In this document: piece after piece, positions 10,301-22,662 of the stretch | Layout of the letters: every line of letters begins with the position of its first letter | How positions within the stretch are numbered: the stretch's first letter is position 1 | Source: Maratus speciosus | Lineage: Eukaryota > Arthropoda > Arachnida > Araneae > Salticidae | Length of the DNA: 64,000 nt | Assembly (NCBI GenBank): GCA_963932465.1 | Contig: OZ010786.1 | Coordinates: 447,690,619 to 447,754,618 of the forward strand | Direction of reading: 5' to 3' | Program-made: the position numbers and the translations under genes | The notes under the pieces: model-generated | Told to the model about the DNA's origin: nothing | The model's database searches: none | The model's input: only the letters and a program-made list of their open reading frames with translations

Positions 10301-13300
10301 GAACCGATATCGATGTAATTCGGTGTGTAGATAGTACATACCAATGTCTCGACTAAGTTCGTTGGCCAGCTTCATCCGCCGTTTTGTTTCAAAATGGCGG
10401 CCATTTAAAATTTTTAAAAAATTTTAAAACTTGAAATATGGTACCAAAAAATTAAAAATGGAAAAATATTTTTTTTTCTTATGTATTTGACCTTTATACA
10501 AAGATTCCGGAGCAGTTTTTGTTTCGTCTATATCTTAAAAAATGGCTGAGTTATAGCATTTTGAATTTCTAGCGTGGCTGACATTTTGAAACGTCCTGAA
10601 TTTTGTCACGCAATAAAAGGCGTATTTATGAACCGATTTCGATGTAATTCGGTGTGTACATAGTACATACCAATGTCTCGACCAAGTTCGTTGGCCAGCT
10701 TCATCCGCCGTTTTGTTTCAAAATGGCGGCCATTTAAAATTTTTAAAAAATTTTAGAACTTGAAATATGGTACCAAAAAATTAAAAATGGAAAAATATTC
10801 TTTTTTCTTATGTATTTGACCTTTATACAAAGATTCCGGAGCAGTTTTTGTTTCGTCTATATCTTAAAAAATGGCTGAGTTATAGCATTTTGAATTTCTA
10901 GCGTGGCTGACATTTTGAAACGTCCTGAATTTTGTCACGCGATAAAAGGCGTATTTATGAACCGATTTGGATGTAATTCAGTGTGTACATAGTACAAACC
11001 AATCTCTCGACCGAGTTCGTTGGCCAGCTTCATCCGCCGTTTTGTTTCAAAATGGCGGCCATTTAAAATTTTTAAAAAATTTTAAAACTTGAAATGTGGT
11101 ACCAAAAAATTAAAAATGGAAAAATATTTTTTTCTTATGTATTTGGCCTTTATACAAAGATTCCGGAGCAGTTTTTGTTTCGTCTATATCTTAAAAAATG
11201 GCTGAGTTATAGCATTTTGAATTTCTAGCGTGGCTGACATTTTGAAACGTCCTGAATTTTGTCACGCGATAAAAGGCGTATTTATGAACCGATTTCGATG
11301 TAATTCGGTGTGTACATAGTACATACCAATGTCTCGACCAAGTTCGTTGGCCAGCTTCATCCGCCGTTTTGTTTCAAAATGGCGGCCATTTAAAATTTTT
11401 AAAAAATTTTAAAACTTGAAATATGGTACCAAAAAATTAAAAATGGAAAAATATTCTTTTTTCTTATGTATTTGACCTTTATACAAAGATTCCGGAGCAG
11501 TTTTTGTTTCGTCTATATCTTAAAAAATGGCTGAGTTATAGCATTTTGAATTTCTAGCGTGGCTGACATTTTGAAACGCCCTGAATTTTGTCACGCGATA
11601 AAAGGCGTATTTATGAACCGATTTGGATGTAATTCAGTGTGTACATAGTACAAACCAATCTCTCGACCGAGTTCGTTGGCCAGCTTCATCCGCTGTTTTG
11701 TTTCAAAATGGCGGCCATTTAAAATTTTTAAAAAATTTTAAAACTTGAAATGTGGTACCAAAAAATTAAAAATGGAAAATATTTTTTTCTTATGTATTTG
11801 GCCTTTATACAAAGATTCCGGAGCAGTTTTTGTTTCGTCTATATCTTAAAAAATGGCTGAGTTATAGCATTTTGAATTTCTAGCGTGGCTGACATTTTGA
11901 AACGTCCTGAATTTTGTCACGCGATAAAAGGCGTATTTATGAACCGATTTGGATGTAATTCAGTGTGTACATAGTACATACCAATCTCTCGACCGAGTTC
12001 GTTGTCCAGCTTAATCCGCCATTTTGTTTCAAAATGGCGGCCATTTAATTTTTTTTTTATTTAAAATTTGAAATGTGGTACCAGAAATTTGAAAATGGAA
12101 AAATATTTTTTCTTATGTATTTGACCTTTATACAAAGATTTCGGAGCAGTTTTTGTTTCGTCTATATCTTAAAAAATGGCTGAGTTATAGCATTTTGAAT
12201 TTCTAGCGTGGCTGACATTTTGAAACGGCCTGAATTTTGTCACACGATAAAAGGCGTATTTATGAACCGATTTGGATGTAACTTCGTTTATACATAGTAC
12301 ATACCAATGTCTCGACCGGGTTCGTTGGTCAGCTTCATCCGCCGTCTTGTTTAAAAATGGTGGCCATTTAAATTTTTAAGAAAAATTTAAATTTGAAATG
12401 TGGTACCAAAAAATTAAAAATTGAAAAACTATTTTCTTCTTATGTGTTTGACCGTGATAAAAAGATTCGGGAGCAGTTTTTGTTTCGTCTATATCTTAAG
12501 AAATGGCTGAGTTATAGTATTTTGAATTTCTAGCGTGGCTGACATTTTGAAACGTCCTGATTTTTCTCACGTAATAACAGGCGTATTTATGAACCGACTT
12601 GGATGTACCTTGGTGTGTACATAGTACATACAAATATCTCGACCGTGTTCGTTGGCCGGCTTCATCCGCCATCTTGTTTCAAAATGGCGGCCATTTAAAA
12701 AAATTAAAATATAAAAAAATTTAAATGAGATACCAAAAAATTGGAAAGTGAAAAAGATTTTTTTGTATGTGTTTGACCTTAATACAAAGATTCCGGAAGA
12801 GTTTTTCTTTCGTCTATATCTAAAAAAAATGGCTGAGTAATAGCATTTTGAATTTCTCTTGTGACTGACATTTTAAAACGACCTGATTTTTGTCACGCGA
12901 TAACAGGCGTAATTATGAACCTATTTGGATGTAACTTGGTCTGTACATAGTACATACCAATTCTCGACCGCGTTCGTTGGCCAGCTTCATTCGCCATCTT
13001 GTTTCAAAAGGGTTGCCATTTAAAAAAAATTAAATTTAAAATTCAAAATGAGGTATTAAACAATTGGAAAATGAAAAAGATTTTTTTATGTGTTTGGCCT
13101 TGATACAAAGATTCCGGAGCAGTTTTTGTTTCTGAAAATTTGTTCTTTTGTTTATATCTTAAAAAATGGTTGATTTATAGCACTTTGAATTTCTAGCATG
13201 GCTAACATTTTGAAACGATCTTGTATTTGTCACGCGATAACACACGTATTCGCCTATTTCGATGTAAGAAGGCATGTGGATAGTATACATCAACACCTCG

Positions 13301-13690
13301 ACCAAGTTCGCTGGCCAGATTCATCAGCCATCTTGTTTCAAAATGGCGACAATTAAATTAAAAAAATATATATATATTTAAAGTGAGGTGCAAAAAAATT
13401 AGAAATTGAAAAAGGTTTCTTTCTTAAGCATTTGACCTTGATATAAGGATTCAGGAGCATTTTTTGTTTGTTTTTACCTTAAAAAATTGCTCAGATATAG
13501 CAGTTTCAATTTCTATTGTGGGTGACATTTTGAAAAATCTGATTTTTTGCATGCGACAGCACTCCTATATATTAACCGATTCCGATGTGAGTGAGCATGT
13601 GCACAGCAATTACTAAGGTCTCGACCAAGTTCACTGCTTAGCCTCATCCACCATGTTGTCTTAAAATGACAGGCACTTTAAGAAATTGCC
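10301..13690. repeat. ~327-bp satellite, about 11 tandem copies
   Basis: The motif ATGAACCGATTT begins copies at about 10301, 10630, 10959, 11286, 11615, 11941, 12264, 12591 and 12917, with two shortened copies near 13250 and 13572. Spacings are 323-329 bp. Each unit contains GTTCGTTGGCCAGCTTCATC, the palindrome AATGGCGGCCATT, a self-complementary A/T run and GTTTCGTCTATATCTTAA. Early copies are almost identical and later copies steadily diverge and shorten. Copies 2 and 4 share variants, as do copies 3 and 5, indicating a duplicated dimer. No frame stays open through it. Confidence 0.95.
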
Positions 13691-14162
13691 GAATTTGTCA
13701 GCCAAATATATGTTACTTTAAAGAAAAGCAGCTTGGATAAAGCTGACTAATTTCGCGAAATTCTCATTCATTATATTGATAAAAATTAGTATTGAATCTC
13801 CTATATTCGGTTTCCACTAAATTGAGCTTCGTGTGTTTGAATGATATAATTTGGCTTTTTTTAAATAAGGATTATGAAAGCTACCTCTTCCTCCCGGCAC
13901 TGGCCGGAAGGACTTTTTTATAGTATGTACCTATTTTTTTATTTACTTGTGTTGACGACTTTTAAGTTGAGTTTAATTGTTAGTTCCTATCCTTAAACAC
14001 TGTTTTGATGAGGTTAGAGTTGCAGTAAAGCTAGAGATTTTTTTCGTCTCTACCGCCATTTTGAATTTATAAAAACAAAACATAGCCTATAACCATCTGA
14101 AGGTTAGGACGAATCGATAGAAACTTAATTCATTAAAATCCAATCCACCGTTGGGATGTTTC

Positions 14163-14520
14163 GAGGGTATAAAAATATCCACATACCCAGATACGCGTGA
14201 AACACATAACTCTTCTTGGCAGTCAGGTAAAAACAGCGCATTTCTATTGTACATAGTTTTCTAATTATTAGCATGCCAGAACTCTCGGAACTTCTGGATC
14301 ACCAGTTATATATTTTAGAAACATTTTGCCAAATAAAAAGGAAGGAAACATTCTTCAAGAAGAGAATACAGAAAACAGAAGGTACAAATTTTAATTTACC
14401 GAGGAGAAATTTGAAAAATACGTATGCATGCCAAGCACAAATATTTAGGATTAGAGAGAGAATTTATTGTGTCTCCGCTGATAACAAGCCTAAATAAAAA
14501 AAAAAACAAAAAAAAAAAAA
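14163..14520 (+). CDS. Unidentified short reading frame with TATA box and A tail
   Basis: A frame of 74 codons (14273-14497, starting MPELSELLDHQ) is preceded by a TATA-like GGGTATAAAAAT at about 14166 and a possible splice donor CAGGTAAAA at about 14222. Its stop codon lies in CCTAAATAAA, which doubles as a polyadenylation signal and is followed at once by a long A tract. This is either a retroposed mRNA fragment or a chance frame. I do not recognise the peptide. It is lysine- and arginine-rich with no clear domain. Flanking 13700-14160 shows nothing else. Confidence 0.2.
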
Positions 14521-14692
14521 AAAACTCCCATCAAATATTTATATAGATTTTTAATCAAGAAAGCAATGTTTATTTTTTAAACGTATATTACATAATATCT
14601 TTTTTAAACTAAAAAACTTTATTCAAAGCTTGAATTTTTTTTCTAAGTCACCACAGAAAATCTTTTCGTTATAACTAATAACCACTGTTAAA

Positions 14693-14830
14693 CCTCAATT
14701 AAAATAATATTTACTTTGTGCTAAACAAATATTTATTTCATCTACGTGTAAGCACTTTTATAGTTATATCAAAATTAATCACTGGAAGTGTTTTCTTTCA
14801 CAAATATGATTTATAGACTTTAAAATTATA
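14693..14830. repeat. Fourth copy of the diverged repeat
   Basis: Matches the blocks at 866 and 6368 closely: AATTAAAATAATATTTAC, AAACAAATATTTATTTCA and AATCACTGGAAGTGTTTT occur in the same order. This places the intervening satellite and transposons as later additions, or the blocks as a dispersed repeat. 14831-15190 holds no recognisable feature. Confidence 0.55.
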
Positions 14831-15196
14831 ATTTCTTCACCTAATTATAATATTGCTGAAAAGTAACATCTTTTTACAATAAGCCTTTACTGCTTCATAT
14901 ATGGAAAAGAGAAATAATTTAAAATGACCTAACTTACGTACAATATAAAAAATAGTTTTCTAATTTCTCTTTTTCAAAATATATAAAACTTTTAATGGGG
15001 AGTTTACATATATCTTTTGCATAAACAAAAGTTTTATGTTTTTGCACTTAAAGGAATTATGATATTTCCATGTTGTGAATTATAAAACATGTATGTATTT
15101 TATAAAATCTATGTAAGTATACAAGATGCATATCAAAATATCATACAGGTGTATGCAAGTTAGGTTATAATAGAATGTACATAATGAAATGTACGA

Positions 15197-16007
15197 AGCG
15201 AGTCCGGTAAGTAACCTCACTTTGGCTATAAATTAAAATCTCATAGAAAAAATATTTATTTAAAAACTACAGCTTTATCTATTTTCAACATATTTTTCAT
15301 TTGTTTTAAGCATTTGTCAAAGCGTTTCACTAATGTACAAATTCCTTCTTCTTAAAATTCGGCCACCTGGGTACTCTGACTGTCTTTCACTACATTTTGA
15401 AGGTCATCATCATTGAAGTGCTGTGCAAGCAACATCTTTCTGTGAGGGAAGAGATGAGAATCATTTAGCGCCAAGTCAGGACTGTAAGGGGGGTGGCCAA
15501 AACCGACAAATTTGAAGTGATTGGAAATTTCTTTACTTTGTCGTCTTTTTTCGACTGTGAATGTGACCTTTGCCGTGCGATGGAATAAATGATTTGCACT
15601 GACGATGAATGTCTCCTGCTGAAACATTTTGTGCCCAAAGAAATTTTATTACAGCACGCACACCCCATTTGGCGGGATTTTCTTTTGCAGCACTCACGTT
15701 TTGATGTAATAACAAGCGATTGGGCGAAAGAAAGATTCTCTCACTGTGATAGCTGCATTCATACACTGCCAGAGAACACGCCGATGTAGCAATGGGGGCA
15801 AGAGTTTTTTAAGTTTATTAAGTGAAAAATGGAGCTTTAAAATTGCGTAAAGTAGAAGAAGCTGAGCCTTTTTTATGCTTTACACACACTTTGTAGTATG
15901 ATATGAAATACCGTTAAGCTATACAAGCTTTTTATGTTACCGCTGAGATATAAGCTCGGCCTATTACTACCAGCGCAATGCTACAACGGTGGGTTTTTCA
16001 GAACTCG
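15197..16007 (-). mobile_element. Internally deleted mariner element
   Basis: The left end GCGAGTCCGGTAAGTAACC and the reverse complement of the right boundary, GCGAGTTCTGAAAAACCC, look like weak inverted termini. Between them lies a broken minus-strand mariner transposase that has both of its ends but lacks the middle. The boundaries, especially the right one, are approximate and no clean TA duplication was confirmed. Confidence 0.6.
15220..15766 (-). pseudogene. Mariner transposase pseudogene, catalytic core largely deleted
   Basis: The first frame (from 15766) gives NPAKWGVRAVIKFLWAQNVS then AGDIHRQ, the characteristic N-terminal helix-turn-helix start of mariner transposases. A second frame (15627-15352) gives GHPPYSPDLALNDSHLFPHR and a following NDDDLQNVVKD, the family's C-terminal part including the third catalytic aspartate region, followed in line by an EEGICTLVKRFDKCLK-like tail after a stop. 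The stretch with the first two catalytic acids is missing, so most of the catalytic domain was deleted. This is a dead copy and could only move with help from another mariner. Confidence 0.85.
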
Positions 16008-17846
16008 CCTTATATTAAATATAGCATATTAAGTTTGAAACTTATATTTAAAAAATAATCTAAAATAATAAAATTGTGCGCAAAATATAAAGAAAAGCAT
16101 TTTTTTAGAAAATTATCTAACAATTAATTTCTAAGTTTTACATATTTATGTACAATTTTAAGAACTTTTTATGCTTAATAACAGCTTTTAGAATAAGGTT
16201 GAATGACCCCGATGTAGAATAAAGCATCATATCAATCACACACTTCGTGTAAATAATTATGCTGGATGTTCAGTGCAAAATGTTTAGATATTTAGTCCAC
16301 TTCTAAGAATATTTTTATTATGTATTTCGTCTTTTTTTTTTTTTTTCTTTTTAAGAGTATATAATTCTCACAATTTTTCATGACTGAAAAACCGTTTTTT
16401 TTTTCTTTTGGTTCCGTTTTACAAGTAAAACTTCAACATCTGCTTTCATTTTAATTACCAAATGCATTCCTAATGCAAAATAGATCTTTACGTGATTATG
16501 TTTGTTTTTTGGTTACCTAGATACAGCATTGTTGAGTTCATATTGAAATAATTTTCCCCGAAGCATGTGGCAATTTTATGTTCTTGCTTAATTCGTTCTG
16601 CGAAATTATTTGGAAAAATATATCTTTGTAGTCATTCATATGCTTTCCTCGCACTAAGATTATTTTTCAGTATTTACTTTTCATTATCTTTCATATTAGT
16701 GTAGTAGCTCGAAAAAATTGTTAAGTAGAATGTTGCAAAAAATAATAATGACAATAATAATAATAATTAGTCAAAGAAAGAATTCTAAGAATAAGCTAGC
16801 TGTCAAGTATTTTTACATCTTTCTGAATATTCCGATGGCTTAGAGCAGCAGTCGTATGCTTGATTACGATGATGATTGTATTTGGGCTTTTTTAATCACT
16901 TTCTTAATTTCAGCAATTCGCGCACATACATTTGTTTGTGTGGGTGCCTATGTGATGTACGTTGCATAAACATACACAAGGGATATTTCTAAAAAGGTTC
17001 AAATTTTAATAAAGCACCAAAGACAGTGAAAACTGCTTAAAGTTGCAAAAAAAAAAAAAAAAAAAAATGACAATAAAAGTTGTATTATTCAGTGTTCTTA
17101 ATATTCTTATCATTATAATTTCATTAAAGTGATTACAGCTGGAGCGCGGACCCGCGTGCCGGAAGTCCGATTGGTACATCTTTTTCAGGAAAATAATCTC
17201 CAACTTATTTAATGAAAATATTCTTATATTTAAGAATGGCGCTGAAAAGTAATAAGAAAATTTATGGCGATTGGCTTATTAGAATGGCGGTTTTGTCATC
17301 CCTGGATTAGATATTCACAAAATTAATTTCTCAAATCACCCATTGCCAGAAATTTATAATAGAAAAACATTAAATAAATTTCTTTCATATTCTGTGATCA
17401 TTGCATTTTACATTATTTAATTTAAGCTATGCTTGATAGATATTTTCCACATATTTTCCAGTATTATTAGAAAAATACGATTTCTGATTAAAAGTATTAT
17501 TTAAAAAATTTAAAGAGAGAAATTATTCATATTATGATTTCTTAATAATGCTTTTAAAAATATAAAGATTACAATTTAACTATTTCTTCACGAATTTAAC
17601 AATTTTCGAGAACTCATTGCCGACTAAATTTTTCATAAGCGAACCATTATTGAATAGGTCATACAAATAGCGAGAAAATCTTGGTTTGAAAATTTTTGTA
17701 TACCAGAGGAGATTTTACCCATAAGTATTGGGATTTTTTTGCAAAGGATTTTAACATTTTGTTATTACGGTTGTCTAGTTATCTCGGTGATTGATTTAAA
17801 GGGCGTAATTACCACAAGGACTAACTTTCACTAGTAATTTTGAAAA
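16008..17846. other. A+T-rich sequence with no recognised gene
   Basis: Holds short T tracts, a poly-A tract at about 17047-17067, and small chance frames of under 70 codons. No inverted termini, tRNA or protein family could be supported. Confidence 0.6.
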
Positions 17847-17848
17847 TA

Positions 17849-18783
17849 CAGTAATCCTTTAACATTCGCGAGTTTTGATTATTCGCAAAATAGAAAATGA
17901 AGAACATTTCCACATTCGCGAATACTTGCTTATTCGCGAATTTCGTTTTATAAGGAATATTTTTTTACAAAGTAAACTTGCTTTATTTTACCAATTCCAT
18001 AATCTATTTTATACTGGACAGCTGCATTGTACTATATAGCCTTACAAAATATAAATCAGTAATTCTGAGAAACCTGAAACATGACTTGATGCTAAAAATT
18101 AAAAAATCCTAAATTTTCTAAAACTCAAAATTTTATTGCAAATGAATTTTTTCTGCAAAACTTGTATGGGAAATTTTAAAGCTTCAGCAACAACATATTG
18201 AGAAAGCAATAGAATGCGATCCTTAACTGGTGAGGAGTCTTAAATTTAACCCTTTCAGGGGCAAGGGACTTCCTTTCGTAAAATGCTGAAACGAATGAAT
18301 GAAAACAGAATTTCCAAATCAATTTATTTCAAAATATGCAAAATTTTTTGTTGGCGTACTTAAAAAAAGGATAACTTTCATTCCAATATTCTGCTACAAA
18401 TGTGACATTTAAGAATTAAAATTAGGTAGTTCAAAAATGAACTACCGCCCTTGAAGGAGTTAAAAGAGAAATCGAAACCGAAACCTTTCCTTATATTGAA
18501 ATTCTTAAACAAAAGGACTGCTCTTCCAAACAATCGTATATCAATAAATATTTTCAGCCATCAACTAGCAACTAAACTTTGTACAAAATCTTTATAATTA
18601 TTCAAATTTATTTACATCATGTACTTTTTAATATTTACTAAATTTATGTTTGCGTTTCAATTGCTTTTTTCCATTTAAAAAAGTATACAACCTAACCCCC
18701 TTTTATGTACGGGAAGATTCGCGATTTTGACATTCGAGGAGGTTTCTGCGAAACTAACCGTCGAGAATGTTAAGGAATTACTG
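17849..18783. mobile_element. pogo/Tigger-type non-autonomous element (935 bp)
   Basis: The left end CAGTAATCCTTTAACATTCG and the complement of the right end, CAGTAATTCCTTAACATTCT, are inverted repeats flanked by TA (17847-17848 and 18784-18785). CAGT ends and a TA duplication fit the pogo/Tigger branch of Tc1-mariner. Repeated ATTCGCGA motifs lie at both ends. No open transposase frame is seen. A TTAA MITE is inserted inside at 18250. Confidence 0.7.
18250..18459. mobile_element. 210-bp TTAA-flanked MITE nested in the pogo-type element
   Basis: Ends CCCTTTCAGGGGC and, in complement, CTCCTTCAAGGGC match at about 10 of 13 positions, and TTAA flanks both sides (18246-18249 and 18460-18463). 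This fits a piggyBac-type non-autonomous element. It must be younger than the pogo-type element it interrupts. Confidence 0.6.
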
Positions 18784-19761
18784 TATATTATTGCCTTATA
18801 GAAGACTATTAATCTAACTTTAAATAAAGCGATTATTAGTTTTAAAAAAAAGCATTTTAACAAATTACAATGACCATTTGGAAAAGGATTTTTTCAAAGA
18901 CTAAAATTTAAGACATAAAAAATCGCACGGAGTTTATCATACATTACGTACGCCATGAATTAAACATTAATAGTGTTAAAAATAATAGTAGTGTATTTAA
19001 TAGTGTTGTTACACGTAAAAATTGCAAGCGACAAAAATCGCCTACGACTCGTCAGATTTCCTGAAACTTATGTATTATGCACCTGAAACTTACGTTATCC
19101 AAGCATTTCATTGGCTGTTCGGGAAAAGGCTTTTCCATCGAAATCTGACGACCAATTTTAAATGAAATTTTATTCTTAAACTTCTAAACATACCACAATA
19201 TTACTTTTTACACCATCGTATAGAGAAAAAAATGTACTTTTAAATGCAATTTGTTTCAAAGCTGTATCTCAATTTATTTCTGAGTTACTAATTTTTTTTG
19301 TAGTTTTTATTACTTTTTTTGTCATAGTCGCAACATGAGTATCCATGTCTGTTGAAAGTAAAGGGAAATACAGATTACTGTATAGGCCAATCAGAAAACG
19401 AATAAAATGCGGATTAAACCAATAAAAAGCTTCAGATATGCTTTTGGCTTCCTACCCTGACGAGGACAATAACCATTTTTCCAAATGGTTAAAAAAAAGA
19501 CATTGGTGGAAGTATTACTGCGCGATAACTGGACCTGATGATTTATGTACATTTATATGTCACCTGTACTAAACAGTGTAATTAAAAACAAATTCAGAGC
19601 AAAAGTATCAGGTCATGAAGTATGAAACCTGTGATTACAAAATAGAATAGATTACCAACGGAGTAATCTTACACCAGTAATGGATCAGGGTCCATAGACC
19701 GCGTTTCTGGCCCATGAAATAGACTAAAATTCGATTATGTTATACTGACTTAATTATTTCA

Positions 19762-20181
19762 CTTTTTAATATTTGAAGGTTAATATTGTACGATTTTAAC
19801 AACAGTTTTTTTATTTTCTTCGGATTTATATGACTTACACAAGCTCAAAATTCGTATAATTCGTAGTTTTGATGAAAAATGTGCAGTTTCTGCTATTTTT
19901 ACTTCAATTTACTCTCTATTTTTAATATTTGACTATAAGCGCAGCTTCGCAACACTTCAATTTTAAAGTATTTTGTATATTTTGATGTGTTTTATAATGT
20001 ATGTCAAGAACAAAGTGTTGCACGATTCCGTTCATATCGAGGTAAAAATAGCAGAAATTGCGTATTTATCATCAAAATTACGAATTATACGAACTTTGAG
20101 CTTGTGTAGGCCATATAAATCCGAACAAGATACAAAAATCTAAAATCGTACAATACATACATTCTAATATTAAAAAGTTTT
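19762..20181. other. Long imperfect hairpin (arms ~145 bp)
   Basis: The left arm 19762-19912 and right arm 20040-20181 are reverse complements with scattered mismatches; for example ACACAAGCTCAAAATTCGTA pairs with TACGAACTTTGAGCTTGTGT allowing one or two differences. The loop is about 130 bases. Transcription through it would give a double-stranded RNA stem. Confidence 0.7.
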
Positions 20182-20269
20182 TTTCAGCATATCAGCATTA
20201 CAGGTTTTATTTACACGAAAATCTAATAATCAACAACTTATGTTAACGTTTAACTGAATATGAAGTTTA

Positions 20270-20940
20270 ATGAAAATCCGTGCATTAGTTGTTGAGATAG
20301 AGCTATTGCGGAAATTATACAAAATTCCAAATAGCAGTGCCACCTGTTGAGCGATTTACACGAAAACTAATTACGACCAATTTATATACTAGGGACTAAC
20401 TGAATCTGAAGCATGATGAAAATTCATGTATTAGTTCTTGAGATACGGCTATTTATGAAATCGTGAAAAATGCAGCACAGCCGCGTTACTTGTTGAGAGA
20501 TTTACACCAAAAACTAAACAGCAATAATTTATATCAGGTACTAACTAAATCTGAAGTTTTATGAAAATTCGTGCATTAGTTCTTGAGATGGAGCTATTGC
20601 AATAATCATGAATAATGCAGCATAGCAGCGTCACCTGTTGGGCGATTTTCACCAAACAGTAATCAACACCAAATTATATCAAGGACTAACAGAATCTGGT
20701 GTTTTATGAAATTATATGCATTAGTTCTTGACATATAGCTATTACGGAAATCATGAAAAATGCAACACAGTAGCGCCACCTTTTGAACGATTTAGATCAA
20801 AAAGTAATCAGAATCAGTTTATATTGAGGTCTAACGGAATCTGAAGTTTTGTGAAATTCCGTGCATTATTTCTTGAGGTAGAGCGCCCAAAAATTTTTGT
20901 CACATACAGACTCGCAGAGTGATAGACAGACATTTTCTAA
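20270..20940 (-). repeat. Tandem array, ~145 bp unit, five copies
   Basis: The motif GTGCATTAGTTCTTGAGATA recurs at about 20284, 20429, 20573, 20719 and 20864, near 145-bp spacing. Each unit also has a GTGCCACCTGTTGAGCGATTT-like block and an AATCTGAAGTTTTATGAA block. The final unit leads into a CGAGAACCGGAAGTC-like end and GATAGAAGAAAG, which is also seen beside the related array at 39.6 kb in the opposite strand. Confidence 0.85.
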
Positions 20941-22531
20941 AAACCATTAAATCGTGTTCAGGACCTTCTAAAACGTATAAATCCATCGAAAACCGGAAGT
21001 CGAAATTTTTCACGAATCCAATATTTCTTCTTGTAAAGATAGAAGAAAGTAAAAATATTTAATATTAATGCAACTTTTAAAAATTTTGAAGAATTTTTGT
21101 CATTTTTTAGCGTTTTTTTATGAAAACGGCTCCGGCTCATATAACACAAATCTCTTTACAACATATGAAAATTAGACGCTCTTGGATGTAATGAACTAAA
21201 AACTAGTCAATATACGGAAATCTAAAAGGGATACAGCTGATTATATACAATTACATAGAAAATTTCAATAATTTTACGAGTAATTCTTCCTAAAAATAAC
21301 TATATATCAACAAATAAGTACTTGAGCTAATTCTATAGTTTATTACACTCAAGACATTATCGAAAAGCTACACAAAAAACTTCATGGTTATATGATAATA
21401 AAATTTTGAATTAGAAGAATAGTCGTTTACCTTTTCCGATGAAACTCTAATTTTTCAGAAAACGCATTTAAAGTTTTCAATTTGCATTAAATTAACGTCG
21501 TTTGCTTTTTTTTAAAAAAGCTCTAATTTCATTTCTAATAGGCATACAGGAAAAATAAAAAGAGATTTAGAAACACACATGGTCGTTCTAAAATAAAAAA
21601 TAAAAAATTCGAATTTTCATCAAAATTGACGTTTTAAACGTAGTCAGAATAGCGTAATGGAATTTTAGTCTATTTCATGGGCCAAAAACCCGGCTTATAG
21701 ACCCTTATCATTTTAATAAAAATTTTCATCTTATAATACTGTCATGAATAACACAAAAATTTCTATTTTTTTTACTGGTGAAAGTTTGCCCCGTGTGTAA
21801 TCTTGCCCTTTTGTAATCACAAGTTTCATACCTTGATGACTTAATAATAAATAATCGTGATACGAAAGTAAAACTCACTATTCAGTACCTTAATATTTGT
21901 TTTTAAAAAACTGCAGCTACCAATTTACTCTATAAACAAATAATCTGTTATAAATAATTTTTTAATTATCAAAAATCTACATTAAAATAAAAGATTATAT
22001 ACTTCTGAAATGCACTCAAAATATAAGATCAACATTTGTTTTTTCTCACTCAGTTTCAGTGTTAAACTTTTCGTTAATTGGTCCGCTGTACTTCGGAGAA
22101 TAGAATTTTACGCGTTCATTAAAAAATAATCTAATTACACTCCCATCAAGAAACAAAACACTCAAGAAAACTGTGACTTTCACGGACGTTTTCTCACTAA
22201 CTGGATTTAAGGACAGCTAATTCTTATCAAAACTATCTTGTTTGAGATGTGTATTCCCTTTTCTAAATTTGTTTGGCCTACTTTGTTTGAATTTTTTTTT
22301 TTTTTTTTTTTTTTTTGAAAGAGCGCTTGTTTTCCTGAATGTTGAAATTTGTTTGCAAAAGATATATTTCAACAATTTGTCCTTCTTTTGATTTATTTAG
22401 ATCAATGATTTTTCTATAAGTGAGTCGTACTTTTACTGTTCAGTATTATTTTGATAAATAAGTCCATTAAATAAAACACGTACCCGAGTTGAAAGAAGAA
22501 AAAAAGATGCTTACTTTGTTTCTTACTAAAT

Positions 22532-22532
22532 G

Positions 22533-22564
<32 letters not shown>
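22532..22564. repeat. Poly-A tract
   Basis: More than 30 consecutive A bases with one interruption shortly after, within unit 1 of the long tandem array. The reverse frame of 69 codons across it is a low-complexity artefact. Confidence 0.9.
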
Positions 22565-22565
<1 letters not shown>

Positions 22566-22662
22566 AAAAAAAATTGCTAATTTATCTTTTGAAATTATTT
22601 GCAATTTATTTGTGCAATCAATAAATAAAATTTGGAAAATGTATGTCAAACGTGCAAAATGA

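Larger units (their letters stand above)
19612..21840. mobile_element. Large inverted-repeat element with internal minisatellite
   Basis: The left arm (about 19612-19732: GTCATGAAGTATGAAACCTG, TGTGATTACAAAA, GGTCCATAGACC, CCCATGAAATAGACTAAAAT) reappears as the reverse complement at about 21657-21840, with an extra ~60 bp on the right. Inside are a second hairpin (19762-20181) and a ~145-bp tandem array (20270-20940) related, in opposite orientation, to 39.6-40.6 kb. No transposase frame is present. This is most likely a composite foldback element. Confidence 0.6.

Noticed and set aside
10301..13690. CRISPR-like regular repeats
   Set aside because: Units are ~327 bp and homogenised throughout, with no short repeats and unique spacers. 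It is a satellite.
10129..13920. Helitron carrying a central satellite
   Set aside because: AAAGCTACC occurs on both sides of the array, but I could not show a 5' TC end, a terminal hairpin with CTRR or an AT target.
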